This document shows positions 54,634-63,207 of a DNA stretch of 64,000 nucleotides, in pieces. The stretch spans positions 3,920,001 to 3,984,000 of the forward strand of contig NZ_CP159258.1 of assembly GCF_040438925.1 (NCBI RefSeq), written 5' to 3'. The notes below the pieces were generated by a model. The model made no database searches. It saw nothing but the letters and a program-made list of their open reading frames with translations, and had not been told where the DNA came from. The translations under genes were made by a program, and so were the position numbers. Source of the stretch: Pseudomonas sp. MYb327. Lineage in GTDB: Bacteria > Pseudomonadota > Gammaproteobacteria > Pseudomonadales > Pseudomonadaceae. Position 1 is the stretch's first letter; each line of letters begins with the position of its first letter.

Positions 54634-55221
54634 ATGACCTTAATAGATCAATACGTAACGCTTACGCTCAGTTTGCCTGACGACTTACTTCTCCCCAATG
54701 ACGGCGAAGGTGAAACGTATATAAGCGTACAAACTGCGAACTCTTCCAACCCTGTACAAGTCGCACACTACAAAGAGCCGATACTGCGCAGCGGACGCTG
54801 GAACTTTTATTTCTCACACAACTACACCGGTGTAAGCGTCAAATACCGCGTGAACGTCAGCATGTCCCATAAGGGCGTGCCACTGCTGATTGACCTGGAT
54901 CACTTCGTCATTGTCCATCGTATGCCCCATCGCCAGACCCTGAACTTGAGCCCAGTGGGCCGACTTTACATACAAGCACAAGGGCCTCAAGTGGTTAAAC
55001 CCGAAGAGGCGGTAACTATTGCCGCCCATGAGCACGACAATGCGGGGATGCAACTGACGAAAGTCCACATCAGTGAACAATTGGCAGAGGCGTTTTACCT
55101 GGAATACGATCCCGACGCGGTTGTTCCTGGCAAGCGTTACACCTTGACGGCCACCGAAAATGAGTACCGCAATTCAATCGAGATTTATCCGGAATCCGTT
55201 GTTTTAAAACCGCTTGGTTAA
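54634..55221 (+). CDS. Unrecognised protein, 195 aa
   Basis: I do not recognise it. The frame is open from 54586, but I start at the ATG of MTLIDQYVTLTLSL. It is soluble and appears all-beta, with alternating hydrophobic residues through the chain. It could be two Ig-like or beta-sandwich halves: about 1-105 and 110-195, the second opening SPVGRLYIQAQGPQVV. That half slightly recalls YbaY-type domains, but I cannot support this. No signal peptide or membrane helix. Base composition is more AT-rich than plsB. It follows plsB by 88 bases in the same direction; I infer a recent or lineage-specific gene. Confidence 0.65.
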   Translation: MTLIDQYVTLTLSLPDDLLLPNDGEGETYISVQTANSSNPVQVAHYKEPILRSGRWNFYFSHNYTGVSVKYRVNVSMSHKGVPLLIDLDHFVIVHRMPHRQTLNLSPVGRLYIQAQGPQVVKPEEAVTIAAHEHDNAGMQLTKVHISEQLAEAFYLEYDPDAVVPGKRYTLTATENEYRNSIEIYPESVVLKPLG

Positions 55222-55363
55222 TCCTGAATACCTCTTTCAAAAACCACAGCGCGAAATAACCGCAAAAAACCGTTAGATTGTCGCCGGTGGCAGCGACCCG
55301 CAAATCCTGAAATTTCGTGTCGACGCCACACGATAAATTCGCCTTTCGAACAAGGAAGCCAGC

Positions 55364-56053
55364 ATGTTCCGCCCTACCCTCCGTTTCGCCGGCCTGTGCG
55401 CAGGTTTGATGATCTCCGCCAGCGCCCTGGCGCTGTCCCTCAACGACCTCTCGCAAAAAGATGCCACTGGCGGTCTCAAGGACGCGCTGACCCAAGGCGC
55501 ACAACTGGCTGTGAAACAACTCGGTGCACCGGGTGGCTTCAGCAATAACCCCGACGTGAAAATCGAACTGCCGGGCAAACTGGGTAAGGTCGCCAGCAAA
55601 ATGAAACAGTTCGGCATGGGTGACCAGGTCGACCAGCTGGAAACCAGCATGAACAAAGCGGCGGAAACCGCCGTCACCCAGGCCCAGCCGATCCTCGTGG
55701 ATGCTGTGAAAAAAATGTCCGTGGACGACGCCAAGGGCATTCTCAGCGGCGGCAACGATTCGGCCACGCAGTACCTGAACAAAACCAGCCGCGAGCAGAT
55801 CCGCGCCAAGTTCCTGCCAATCGTCAAGCAGGCCACCGACCAGGTTGGCCTGGCCAAGCAATACAACTCGTTCGCCGGGCAAGCCGCCACCCTGGGCGTG
55901 GTCGATGCGAAGAATGCCAATGTTGAAAACTACGTTACCGAGCAGGCGCTGAACGGCCTGTTCGAGATGATCGGAAAACAGGAAGAGACCCTGCGTAAGA
56001 ACCCGGCGGCGGCGGCGACCAGTCTGGCCAAGAAAGTCTTTGGCACGCTCTAA
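55364..56053 (+). CDS. DUF4197 family periplasmic protein
   Basis: A 229-aa secreted protein. A signal peptide of about 23 residues ends ASALA-LSLND. The rest is mostly helical, with family blocks SNNPDVKIELPGKLGKVASKM, KKMSVDDAKGILSGGNDSAT and FEMIGKQEETLRKNPAAAAT. DUF4197 has no assigned function that I know. It is convergent with the efflux locus, separated by a repeat-rich gap of 600 bases. Confidence 0.88.
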   Translation: MFRPTLRFAGLCAGLMISASALALSLNDLSQKDATGGLKDALTQGAQLAVKQLGAPGGFSNNPDVKIELPGKLGKVASKMKQFGMGDQVDQLETSMNKAAETAVTQAQPILVDAVKKMSVDDAKGILSGGNDSATQYLNKTSREQIRAKFLPIVKQATDQVGLAKQYNSFAGQAATLGVVDAKNANVENYVTEQALNGLFEMIGKQEETLRKNPAAAATSLAKKVFGTL

Positions 56054-56120
56054 GCGTTAGTGACGGATTGGGTTTGCCCTCGATGGGGTCATCACATTCA
56101 GTATCACTGATGGATGAGCA

Positions 56121-56419
56121 CCGCCATCGCGAGCAGGCTCGCTCCACAGGGATTGGGGACGTTCGTGAAACTTTGTTGGCTACCAGACCGCTATCGCTGG
56201 CAAGCCAGCTCCTACAGTGGATCGGGTGCATTCGTGAGTGACTGGTTGCCTGGAAAGCCGCTATCGCTGGCAAGCCAGCTCCTACAGTGATTGGTGGTGT
56301 TCGCCATATTTTGATCGATACAAATCCCCTGTAGGAGCTGGCTTGCCAGCGATGACGGACGGACAGACAACCTTGAAGTGACTGTCAGGCCGCTATCTCT
56401 GGCAAGCCAGCGCCTACAG
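56121..56419. repeat. Cluster of five REP elements
   Basis: Copies at 56121-56150 (minus sense, one base lost in the head: CTCCACAG), 56191-56217 and 56261-56287 (minus sense, identical cores), 56329-56353 (plus sense) and 56393-56419 (minus sense, two changes). The second and third recur with a 70-base period including similar flanks, so they arose by tandem duplication. The third with the fourth, and the fourth with the fifth, form inverted pairs. Confidence 0.88.
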
Positions 56420-56462
56420 AAGAGCAAGAGCAATGCGGCGTACTCTTTTCCGCCCGTCACCA

Positions 56463-56640
56463 CTCATCCCTCAGCGAGGGGCCGGACGCTCGGGGCGAGC
56501 CTTTTTTTGCTTACTTTTTTTGGCGTTTGAAAAAAAGTGAGTCGCCGTAAGGGCGAAACCCTAAGCCGCCGTTACCGCAGCAACGGATATGTACACCGAC
56601 CAATCAAGAGCCTGGTCGGCCCGAAGGCCGCCACGCTCAA
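56463..56640. repeat. Candidate dispersed repeat with T-rich hairpin
   Basis: The block contains GCGAGCCTTTTTTTGC, a 12-bp near-perfect hairpin (56510-56521 with 56530-56541; T-rich and A-rich arms, 8-base loop), then GGGCGAAACCC and further short palindromes. I recall a very similar block recurring in intergenic regions of P. fluorescens-group genomes, but only one copy is in this window, so that part is memory and not seen. It could act as a terminator for the efflux operon. Confidence 0.55.
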
Positions 56641-56653
56641 AAGACCAAACGGG

Positions 56654-59600
56654 CTAAACGGACTCTTTCTTGACCCGAAACCAAGCCGCATACAACGCCG
56701 GCAAAAACAGCAACGTCAACGCCGTCGCCACGATCAACCCCCCCATGATCGCCACTGCCATCGGCCCGAAAAACACACTGCGCGACAGCGGAATCATCGC
56801 CAAAACAGCGGCCAGCGCGGTCAACACAATTGGCCGGAACCGCCGCACCGTCGCCTCGATAATCGCCTGCCAAGGCTTCAAACCGGCCGCAATATCCTGC
56901 TCGATCTGATCCACCAGAATCACCGAGTTGCGCATGATCATCCCCGACAGCGCGATGGTCCCGAGCATCGCGACAAAACCAAACGGCTGGCGGAACACCA
57001 TCAGGAACAACGTCACCCCGATCAACCCCAAGGGCGCCGTCAGAAACACCATCGCCGTACGCGAGAAACTGCGCAGTTGCAGCATCAGCAGCGTCAGCAC
57101 CACGACAATGAACAGCGGCACACCAGCCTTCACCGAGTTCTGCCCGCGCGCCGAGTCTTCGACGGTGCCGCCGACATCCAGCAAGTATCCGTCCGGCAGT
57201 TCAGCGCGGATTGGATCAAGCGTCGGCATGATCTGCTGCACCAGAGTCGCCGGTTGTTCCTTGCCGTAAATGTCGGCACGCACCGTCACGTTGGGCAGGC
57301 GATTACGATGCCAGATCACGCCTTCTTCAAAGCCGTATTCCAGCGTCGCGATCTGCGACAGGGCCACGCTGCGCCCGTTGTCGGTCGGCACCGCCAGGCT
57401 TGGCAGCAACGACAGTTCGGTACGTTCATGCAAGGTGCCGCGCAGCAGGATTTCGATCAACTCGTTGTCTTCGCGGTACTGGCTGACGCTGGAACCGGTA
57501 AGCGAACTCTGCAGGAATTTCGACAGGTTCGACGTGCTGACGCCCAGCGCACGGGCGCGGTCCTGATCGACATTGAGATAGACGACTTTGCTTGGTTCTT
57601 CCCAGTCCAGGTGAACGTTGACCACGTGCGGGTTTTCACGAACCTTGGCCGCGACTTTGCGTGCCAGCGCCCGGACTTCCTCGATGTGTTCCCCGGTCAC
57701 CCGGAACTGCACCGGATAGCCAACCGGCGGACCGTTTTCCAGACGCGTAACCCGCGAGCGCAGGGCCGGAAAATGTTCATTGAGGGTTGCGATCAACCAG
57801 GTGCGCAGGCTTTCGCGCTCCTCGATGGTTTTCGCCAGGACGACAAACTGGGCGAAACTCGGCGCAGGCAATTGCTGATCCAGCGGTAGGTAAAAGCGCG
57901 GCGAACCAGTGCCGACGTAGGCCACGTAATTGTCGATCCCGGCTTTGTCCTTGAGCAACGCTTCGAGGCGTTTCACCTCTTCGGCGGTATTGCTCAGGGA
58001 CGCGCCTTCGGCCAGTTTCAGGTCGACCATCAACTCCAGTCGCCCCGATGCCGGGAAAAACTGCTGCGGCACAAAACGGAACAGCACGATGGACGCAATG
58101 AACAGCACCACCGTCGCCGTGATCACGGTTTTACGCCAGCGAACACACCACTCCACCAGGCGCCGGACGCGCTGATAGAACGGCGTGCCGTAAGGATCAG
58201 GCTGGCCCGCACCGTGTTTGGCTGCGTGAATTTTCGCCAGGTCCGGCAGGAGTTTTTCCCCGAGGTACGGTACAAACACCACGGCGGCCACCCAGGACGC
58301 CAACAGCGCGATGGTCACGACCTGAAAGATCGAGCGGGTGTATTCGCCCGTGCCCGATTGCGCGGTGGCGATCGGCAGGAAGCCGGCGGCGGTGATCAGC
58401 GTACCGGTGAGCATCGGGAATGCGGTACTGGTCCAGGCGTAGCTCGCAGCCTTGATCCGGTCGAAACCCTGCTCCATTTTGATTGCCATCATTTCCACGG
58501 CGATGATCGCGTCGTCCACCAGCAAGCCCAGCGCCAGCACCAGCGCGCCGAGGGAAATCTTGTGCAAACCGATGCCGAGGTAGTACATGCAGGCAAAAGT
58601 CATGGCCAACACCAGTGGAATCGCCAGGGCGACCACCATGCCGGTGCGCATGCCGAGCGAGAAAAAGCTCACCAGCAGCACAATCGCCAACGCTTCCACC
58701 AGTACCTGAACGAACTCGCCGACGCCGGTTTTCACTGCCGCCGGTTGATCAGACACCTTGCGCAACTGCATGCCGGCCGGGAGGTTGTTCTGGATGCGGG
58801 CGAATTCGACTTCCAGCGCCTTGCCCAGCACCAGAATGTCGCCACCGTCCTTCATGGCGACCGCCAGGCCGATGGCGTTCTCGGCCATGAAGCGCATGCG
58901 CGGTGCCGGAGGATCGTTGAAACCACGACGCACATCTGCCACGTCGGAGATACGGAACGTGCGATCGCCGACTCGTATCGGAAAGTTTTTTATCTCATCG
59001 ACTGTCTGAAAATTCCCTGAGACCCGTAGCTGCAATCGCTCGCTGCTGGTTTCGAAGAAGCCGGCGGTGGACACCGCGTTCTGTTCTTCCAGCGCTTGCT
59101 GCACCGCTGCCAGGGGCAAGCCAAGGGTAGCGAGTTTAACGTTGGAGAGTTCGATCCAGATCTTTTCGTCCTGCAACCCGAGCAGTTCGACCTTGCCCAC
59201 ATCCTTCACCCGTTGCAGCTGGATCTGGATGCGGTCGGCGTAATCCTTGAGCACTGCGTAGTCGAAACCATCGCCGGTCAGGGCGTAGATGTTGCCGAAC
59301 GTGGTGCCGAATTCATCGTTGAAGAACGGCCCCTGAATACCCGGCGGCAAGGTGTGGCGGATGTCGCTGACCTTCTTGCGCACCTGATACCAGAGCTCAG
59401 GGATTTCCACCGAGTGCATGGAATCGCGGGCGATGAACGTCACCTGGGATTCGCCGGGACGGGAGAACGACACGATGCGTTCGTACTCGCCGGTTTCCAT
59501 CAACTTCTTTTCAATGCGTTCGGTAACTTGGCGCGACACTTCCTGCGCCGTCGCCCCCGGCCAGTTGGTGCGGATCACCATGGCTTTGAAGGTAAACGGC

Positions 59601-59719
59601 GGGTCTTCGCTTTGGCCGAGTTTGGTGTAGGAAAGTGCACCGACTATGGCCAGCAACAGCATCAGGAACAGTACGATCTGGCGATTACGCAACGCCCATT
59701 CGGAAAGATTGAAGCCCAT
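56654..59719 (-). CDS. mexK: RND efflux permease, MexK-like
   Basis: The inner-membrane proton-driven pump of a tripartite drug-efflux system. It is 1021 aa with the usual 12 membrane helices and two large periplasmic loops. The paired Asp of helix 4 is in LGLLVDDAIIAVEMM. In helix 10 the position of the AcrB relay Lys is Arg (SGMIMRNSVILVD). It starts 6 bases after the adaptor gene. Order, lengths and a divergent 212-aa TetR gene match mexJK-mexL of P. aeruginosa, also near plsB. As there, no outer-membrane channel gene follows, so a channel encoded elsewhere must be used. Other RND subfamilies with the same helix-10 pattern are possible. Confidence 0.8.
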   Translation of the reverse strand: MGFNLSEWALRNRQIVLFLMLLLAIVGALSYTKLGQSEDPPFTFKAMVIRTNWPGATAQEVSRQVTERIEKKLMETGEYERIVSFSRPGESQVTFIARDSMHSVEIPELWYQVRKKVSDIRHTLPPGIQGPFFNDEFGTTFGNIYALTGDGFDYAVLKDYADRIQIQLQRVKDVGKVELLGLQDEKIWIELSNVKLATLGLPLAAVQQALEEQNAVSTAGFFETSSERLQLRVSGNFQTVDEIKNFPIRVGDRTFRISDVADVRRGFNDPPAPRMRFMAENAIGLAVAMKDGGDILVLGKALEVEFARIQNNLPAGMQLRKVSDQPAAVKTGVGEFVQVLVEALAIVLLVSFFSLGMRTGMVVALAIPLVLAMTFACMYYLGIGLHKISLGALVLALGLLVDDAIIAVEMMAIKMEQGFDRIKAASYAWTSTAFPMLTGTLITAAGFLPIATAQSGTGEYTRSIFQVVTIALLASWVAAVVFVPYLGEKLLPDLAKIHAAKHGAGQPDPYGTPFYQRVRRLVEWCVRWRKTVITATVVLFIASIVLFRFVPQQFFPASGRLELMVDLKLAEGASLSNTAEEVKRLEALLKDKAGIDNYVAYVGTGSPRFYLPLDQQLPAPSFAQFVVLAKTIEERESLRTWLIATLNEHFPALRSRVTRLENGPPVGYPVQFRVTGEHIEEVRALARKVAAKVRENPHVVNVHLDWEEPSKVVYLNVDQDRARALGVSTSNLSKFLQSSLTGSSVSQYREDNELIEILLRGTLHERTELSLLPSLAVPTDNGRSVALSQIATLEYGFEEGVIWHRNRLPNVTVRADIYGKEQPATLVQQIMPTLDPIRAELPDGYLLDVGGTVEDSARGQNSVKAGVPLFIVVVLTLLMLQLRSFSRTAMVFLTAPLGLIGVTLFLMVFRQPFGFVAMLGTIALSGMIMRNSVILVDQIEQDIAAGLKPWQAIIEATVRRFRPIVLTALAAVLAMIPLSRSVFFGPMAVAIMGGLIVATALTLLFLPALYAAWFRVKKESV

Positions 59720-59725
59720 CGGGGA

Positions 59726-60826
59726 TTACTCCTTGTCCGCCAGATTGACCACGCGGTTGGAGCGATCCACCGGGCGCACGGATTGCCCATCGAGAAGCAC
59801 ATGCACGCCAGCGGCTACCACCCAGTCGCTAGCGTTGAGGCCTTCAAGCACCGGTACGGTTTTCTCACCGAAGGCGCCGACCCGCACCGGGGTTTTCTTC
59901 AAGGTGTTGTTGGCGCTCACCACCCAGACGTAAGTCACGCCGTTCTCTGCCGTGAGCGCGGAGAGCGGCACCGACAACGGCACCGCATCGGCCGTCTGCA
60001 CGAACACCCGAGCGCTCTGGCCGAGTTCCGCCGGAACCTTGCCACCGGTGAACGCAATGCGGGCGGCGAAGGTGCGGGACTTAGGATCAGCCGCAGGCGA
60101 CAGCTCACGGATGCGCCCGGCGAAGCGTTGATCCGGTTGTGTCCAGAGTTCCACAGACACCGGCTGACCGACCTTGAAACGGCCGAAGCTCTGCTCCGGC
60201 AAGCTGATCAACACTTCGCGCTCGCCATCGGTGGCCAGGGTAAACACCGTTTGCCCGGCCGCGACCACTTGCCCGACTTCCACCGAGCGCTTGGCAACCA
60301 CGCCATCCTGCGGCGCACGCAATACCGCGTAACTGGCCTGATTGGTCGAAACGTTGAATTCGGCTTTGATTTGTTTGAGGCGCGCTTCACCGGAACGGTA
60401 AAGGTTTTCGTGATTGTCGTATTGCGAGCGACTGACCAACTGACGTTCCATCAGCGTTTTGTAGCGATCACGCTCGGCACGCACCATGTTCAGGTTAGCC
60501 TCGGCGGCCGCGACCTGGGCGCGGGTGGCCTCTAGTTGCAGGCGCACGTCTTGCGGATCGAGCTCGGCCAGGGGTTGATCGGCCTTGACCCGCTGTCCCT
60601 CGTCGACCAGTCGTCGGCTGACTTTGCCGCCGATGCGGAACGCCAGGTCTGGCTCGTAACGGGCGCGGACTTCACCGGGATAGCTCTCGGTCGCTTGGGC
60701 CGAGGGCTCTGGCTGAACCACCATGGCCGGTCGAATGCTGACTTGAGGCGCCTCTTCGTGACCACACGCCGTCAACAAAAACGCCAGACTGACTGGCAAC
60801 GCGAGGGGCAAGGCATAGCGGAACAT
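59726..60826 (-). CDS. mexJ: RND efflux periplasmic adaptor, MexJ-like lipoprotein
   Basis: The membrane-fusion subunit that links the permease to an outer-membrane channel. It is 366 aa from MFRYALPLALPVSLAFLL; a longer reading adds 31 residues from the promoter region. The lipobox LLTAC puts the lipidated Cys near residue 21. A barrel-sandwich (lipoyl) half-motif lies near ESYPGEVRARYEPDLAFRI, an alpha-hairpin at about 95-160, then beta-barrel and membrane-proximal domains. It is six bases ahead of the permease gene and divergent from the TetR gene. Confidence 0.85.
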   Translation of the reverse strand: MFRYALPLALPVSLAFLLTACGHEEAPQVSIRPAMVVQPEPSAQATESYPGEVRARYEPDLAFRIGGKVSRRLVDEGQRVKADQPLAELDPQDVRLQLEATRAQVAAAEANLNMVRAERDRYKTLMERQLVSRSQYDNHENLYRSGEARLKQIKAEFNVSTNQASYAVLRAPQDGVVAKRSVEVGQVVAAGQTVFTLATDGEREVLISLPEQSFGRFKVGQPVSVELWTQPDQRFAGRIRELSPAADPKSRTFAARIAFTGGKVPAELGQSARVFVQTADAVPLSVPLSALTAENGVTYVWVVSANNTLKKTPVRVGAFGEKTVPVLEGLNASDWVVAAGVHVLLDGQSVRPVDRSNRVVNLADKE

Positions 60827-60863
60827 GGTGAACGACCTTTCGCTAATGGTGCTTGGAATAATT

Positions 60864-60911
60864 ATACTGACCAGTATGGTATTAATAGCAAACTCACCAG
60901 TCCAGTAATAA
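60864..60911. promoter_or_regulatory. Two operator-like dyads in the mexJ / TetR divergent gap
   Basis: The 93-base gap holds ATACTG-AC-CAGTAT (60864-60877), a perfect 6-bp inverted repeat with a 2-base centre. A related weaker copy lies about 27 bases on, AACTCACCAGT within 60891-60904, sharing the ACT and ACCAGT parts. TetR repressors of efflux loci bind such dyads and repress both directions. I infer the TetR protein binds here. Confidence 0.6.
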
Positions 60912-60919
60912 AAGTGCAT

Positions 60920-61558
60920 ATGCCGAACAATCTTTCATCACCCAACGGCCCTGGCCGTCCCAAGGATCTGGCCAAGCGCCAGGCGATCCTCGACGCGGCG
61001 AAAACGCTGTTTCTGAGTAAGGGTTATGCCAACACCAGCATGGACGCCGTGGCGGCCGAGGCCGGTGTGTCGAAGCTGACCGTCTACAGCCATTTCAACG
61101 ACAAGGAGACGCTGTTCTCCGCCGCCGTGGTGGCCAAGTGCGAGGAGCAACTGCCGCCGCTGTTCTTTGAACTGCCGGAAGGTGTTGCGGTGGAAACCGT
61201 ACTGTTGAACATTGCGCGCGGCTTTCATCATCTGATCAACAGTGACGAATCGCTGAACCTGCACCGTTTGATCATGGCCTTGGGCAGTCAGGACCCGAAG
61301 CTCTCACTGATCTTCTTCGAGGCCGGGCCTCAGCGCATGCTGGACGGTATGGAACGCTTGCTGAGCAAGGTCAATGAATGCGGCGTACTGAGCATCGACA
61401 AACCGCGCAATGCAGCAGAACACTTCTTCTGCCTGCTCAAGGGCGCGGCGAACTTCCGGCTGCTCTTTGGCTGTGGCGAGCCGTTGGACGACGAGGCCGC
61501 CGAGAGCCATGTGCAGGAAGTGGTGGGGTTGTTTATGCGGGCTTATCGGCCGGAGTGA
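60920..61558 (+). CDS. mexL: TetR-family repressor, MexL-like
   Basis: A 212-aa TetR regulator from MPNNLSSPNGPGRPKDLAKR; an upstream in-frame reading overlaps mexJ and is rejected. The helix-turn-helix is TSMDAVAAEAGVSKLTVYSHF at about 38-58, ahead of an all-helical ligand domain. Its length equals that of P. aeruginosa MexL, and it is divergent from a mexJK-like operon, so I infer it represses that operon and itself. Its inducer cannot be told from sequence. Confidence 0.85.
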   Translation: MPNNLSSPNGPGRPKDLAKRQAILDAAKTLFLSKGYANTSMDAVAAEAGVSKLTVYSHFNDKETLFSAAVVAKCEEQLPPLFFELPEGVAVETVLLNIARGFHHLINSDESLNLHRLIMALGSQDPKLSLIFFEAGPQRMLDGMERLLSKVNECGVLSIDKPRNAAEHFFCLLKGAANFRLLFGCGEPLDDEAAESHVQEVVGLFMRAYRPE

Positions 61559-61590
61559 GCCTGGCAGGCTTGCTGTGTCTGGGCTGGCGC

Positions 61591-61680
61591 TATCGCTGGC
61601 AAGCCAGCTCCTACAGGGTTCGAGGTGTTCAATAACCCCCGGACCGACACAAAACCTGTAGGAGCTGGCTTGCCAGCGAT
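61591..61680. repeat. Inverted REP pair between the TetR gene and rsmJ
   Basis: Copies at 61591-61616 and 61656-61680 are reverse complements over 25 bases (CTGGCAAGCCAG palindrome). The spacer is 39 bases. It lies between convergent genes. Confidence 0.9.
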
Positions 61681-61695
61681 GAAGGCGACTCGGTC

Positions 61696-62478
61696 TCAGG
61701 GCTTCAACGCTTTCTTTGGATAAATGTCATACCGACTGGATTTGCCATCCAGCGCATGACTCGGCTTCGGCCCTTCGATGCAAGGCGCCTTGCGCGGGCG
61801 TTTGACCACGACCCGATGGCTGGCCAGCGCCAATGCCGCTTCGAGCAATGCTGGCGCATCCGGATCATCGCCCACCAGCGGCCGGAACAGGCGCATTTCC
61901 TTTTTTACCAACGCGGTTTTTTCACGGTGCGGAAACATTGGGTCGAGGTAGATCACCTGCGGCGGCTCGCCCTCCCAGTTTCGCATTACGTCGATTGAGT
62001 TGCCCTTGAGCAAGCGCATGCGCGCCACGATCGGCGCCACGTCGAAGTCTTCAGCGCCACGGGCCAAGCCATCTTCAAGCAAGGCACCAATCAATGGCTG
62101 ACGTTCGATCAGGCTCATCTCGCAACCCAGGCTGGCCAGCACGAACGCGTCCTTGCCTAGCCCGGCCGTGGCATCCAGCACACGCGGACGCACGCCTTGG
62201 GCGATGCCGACAGCCTTGGCGATCATCTGCCCGCTGCCACCGCCGTACAACCGCCGGTGCGCTGCGCCGCCCTCGACGAAGTCCACCCGCACCGGCCCCG
62301 GTGCATCCGGGCCCAGCTGTTGCAGCTGCAAACCCTGCTCGCCCACCTGCAACGCGAACTCACCGTCATCCCGCTGCAACGGCAAGCCCAGGCGCTCGGC
62401 CCAGTGCTCGGCCTGTAGCTGAAAGGTCGCGCCCAAGGCCTCGACATGGATGCGGCACGCCGCCGGTTGCTCAATCAT
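61696..62478 (-). CDS. rsmJ: 16S rRNA (guanine(1516)-N2)-methyltransferase
   Basis: It methylates N2 of G1516 in 16S rRNA. It is 260 aa from [20 protein letters not shown]; four more codons upstream are in frame. The SAM-binding motif is [19 protein letters not shown], and the catalytic DPMFP is in [20 protein letters not shown]. It is convergent with the TetR gene and divergent from the repeat-containing gene at 62572. Confidence 0.93.
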   Translation of the reverse strand: MIEQPAACRIHVEALGATFQLQAEHWAERLGLPLQRDDGEFALQVGEQGLQLQQLGPDAPGPVRVDFVEGGAAHRRLYGGGSGQMIAKAVGIAQGVRPRVLDATAGLGKDAFVLASLGCEMSLIERQPLIGALLEDGLARGAEDFDVAPIVARMRLLKGNSIDVMRNWEGEPPQVIYLDPMFPHREKTALVKKEMRLFRPLVGDDPDAPALLEAALALASHRVVVKRPRKAPCIEGPKPSHALDGKSSRYDIYPKKALKP

Positions 62479-62571
62479 CGGAAAACACACTCAAAAAATT
62501 AATGATCGGCAAAAACGGCCGATAACAAAACTATCGAGCATTTTGCCAGAGCTGAGCGTCGACCGAGAGAA

Positions 62572-63192
62572 ATGTCAGACATTCAACCCACAATCACAGG
62601 TTTTATCTCGCCTTACGGCAATTACAACCTGCGAAACACCCAGGCATTGAGCGGCGTCAGTCACATCTGGCAGGATTTCTTTGCCCGTGCGCTGGCCGAT
62701 CAGTCGGGTGAAGTGCTCCCTGAATCTCTCAACTTTCCACCCGTCGATCTCGACAGCCCGGTCGAACCCACCGTGGGCAGCGACCTGCTGGCGCACATCG
62801 TTTCCCAGCGCGAATGCGAGGTGAAGGACAACGAAGTGCGGCCACCCGAGCCGTTGTTCCTGCCGATTGCCGAGTTCGAAATGGACCTGGCCGACAAACC
62901 TTTCCCACCGTTCCCGGCGGAAGAAATCGTCGCTCAGCAGAAACAGCAAGACTTCGAAAGCGGCTGGGTACGTCCCATCGTGTTGACCGCAGGCCAGCCA
63001 CTGCCAGAAGCCGGCCCGGCACCGCAACCGCGTCCGCTGCACTTGCCGATCGCCGAATTCGAACTCGATCTGCTGGACAAACCGTTCCCGCCGTTCTCGC
63101 CCGAAGAGCTGATCGAGCAACAGAAACAGTTCGATTTCGATAACGGCTGGGCGCGCCCGATCATTCTGCAGAACCTGCGCCTGGCCGCCTGA
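62572..63192 (+). CDS. Conserved protein with two copies of a 45-residue unit
   Basis: I do not recognise a function. The 206-aa protein has a head (about 1-90) and then two near-identical segments at about 94-138 and 155-199. Each contains LPIAEFE, DKPFPPF and DFxxGWxRPI with Glu/Gln-rich helix text between. The two agree at most positions and are joined by a Pro-rich linker (PEAGPAPQPRP). No signal peptide or membrane helix is present. An ATG right after GAGAGAA is a good start. It is divergent from rsmJ and convergent with the extensin-like gene 15 bases away. Some databases call such Pseudomonas proteins TonB-like; I see no TonB domain. Confidence 0.8.
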   Translation: MSDIQPTITGFISPYGNYNLRNTQALSGVSHIWQDFFARALADQSGEVLPESLNFPPVDLDSPVEPTVGSDLLAHIVSQRECEVKDNEVRPPEPLFLPIAEFEMDLADKPFPPFPAEEIVAQQKQQDFESGWVRPIVLTAGQPLPEAGPAPQPRPLHLPIAEFELDLLDKPFPPFSPEELIEQQKQFDFDNGWARPIILQNLRLAA

Positions 63193-63207
63193 TCCTCAGC
63201 GACCGCT

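Larger units (their letters stand above)
56054..56653. other. 600-base repeat-rich gap without a gene
   Basis: The gap between two convergent genes is filled by five REP elements (56121-56419) and then by a second, different repeat-like block (about 56463-56640). No ORF here looks like a protein: frames open on the plus strand read low-complexity Arg/Lys/Gln text and continue into the antisense of the efflux gene. I annotate no gene. Confidence 0.8.

Noticed and set aside
56537..57889. A 450-codon plus-strand frame across the repeat block and the efflux permease
   Set aside because: Its first part is repeat DNA and the rest is antisense to the permease; composition is Arg/His/Gln-rich.
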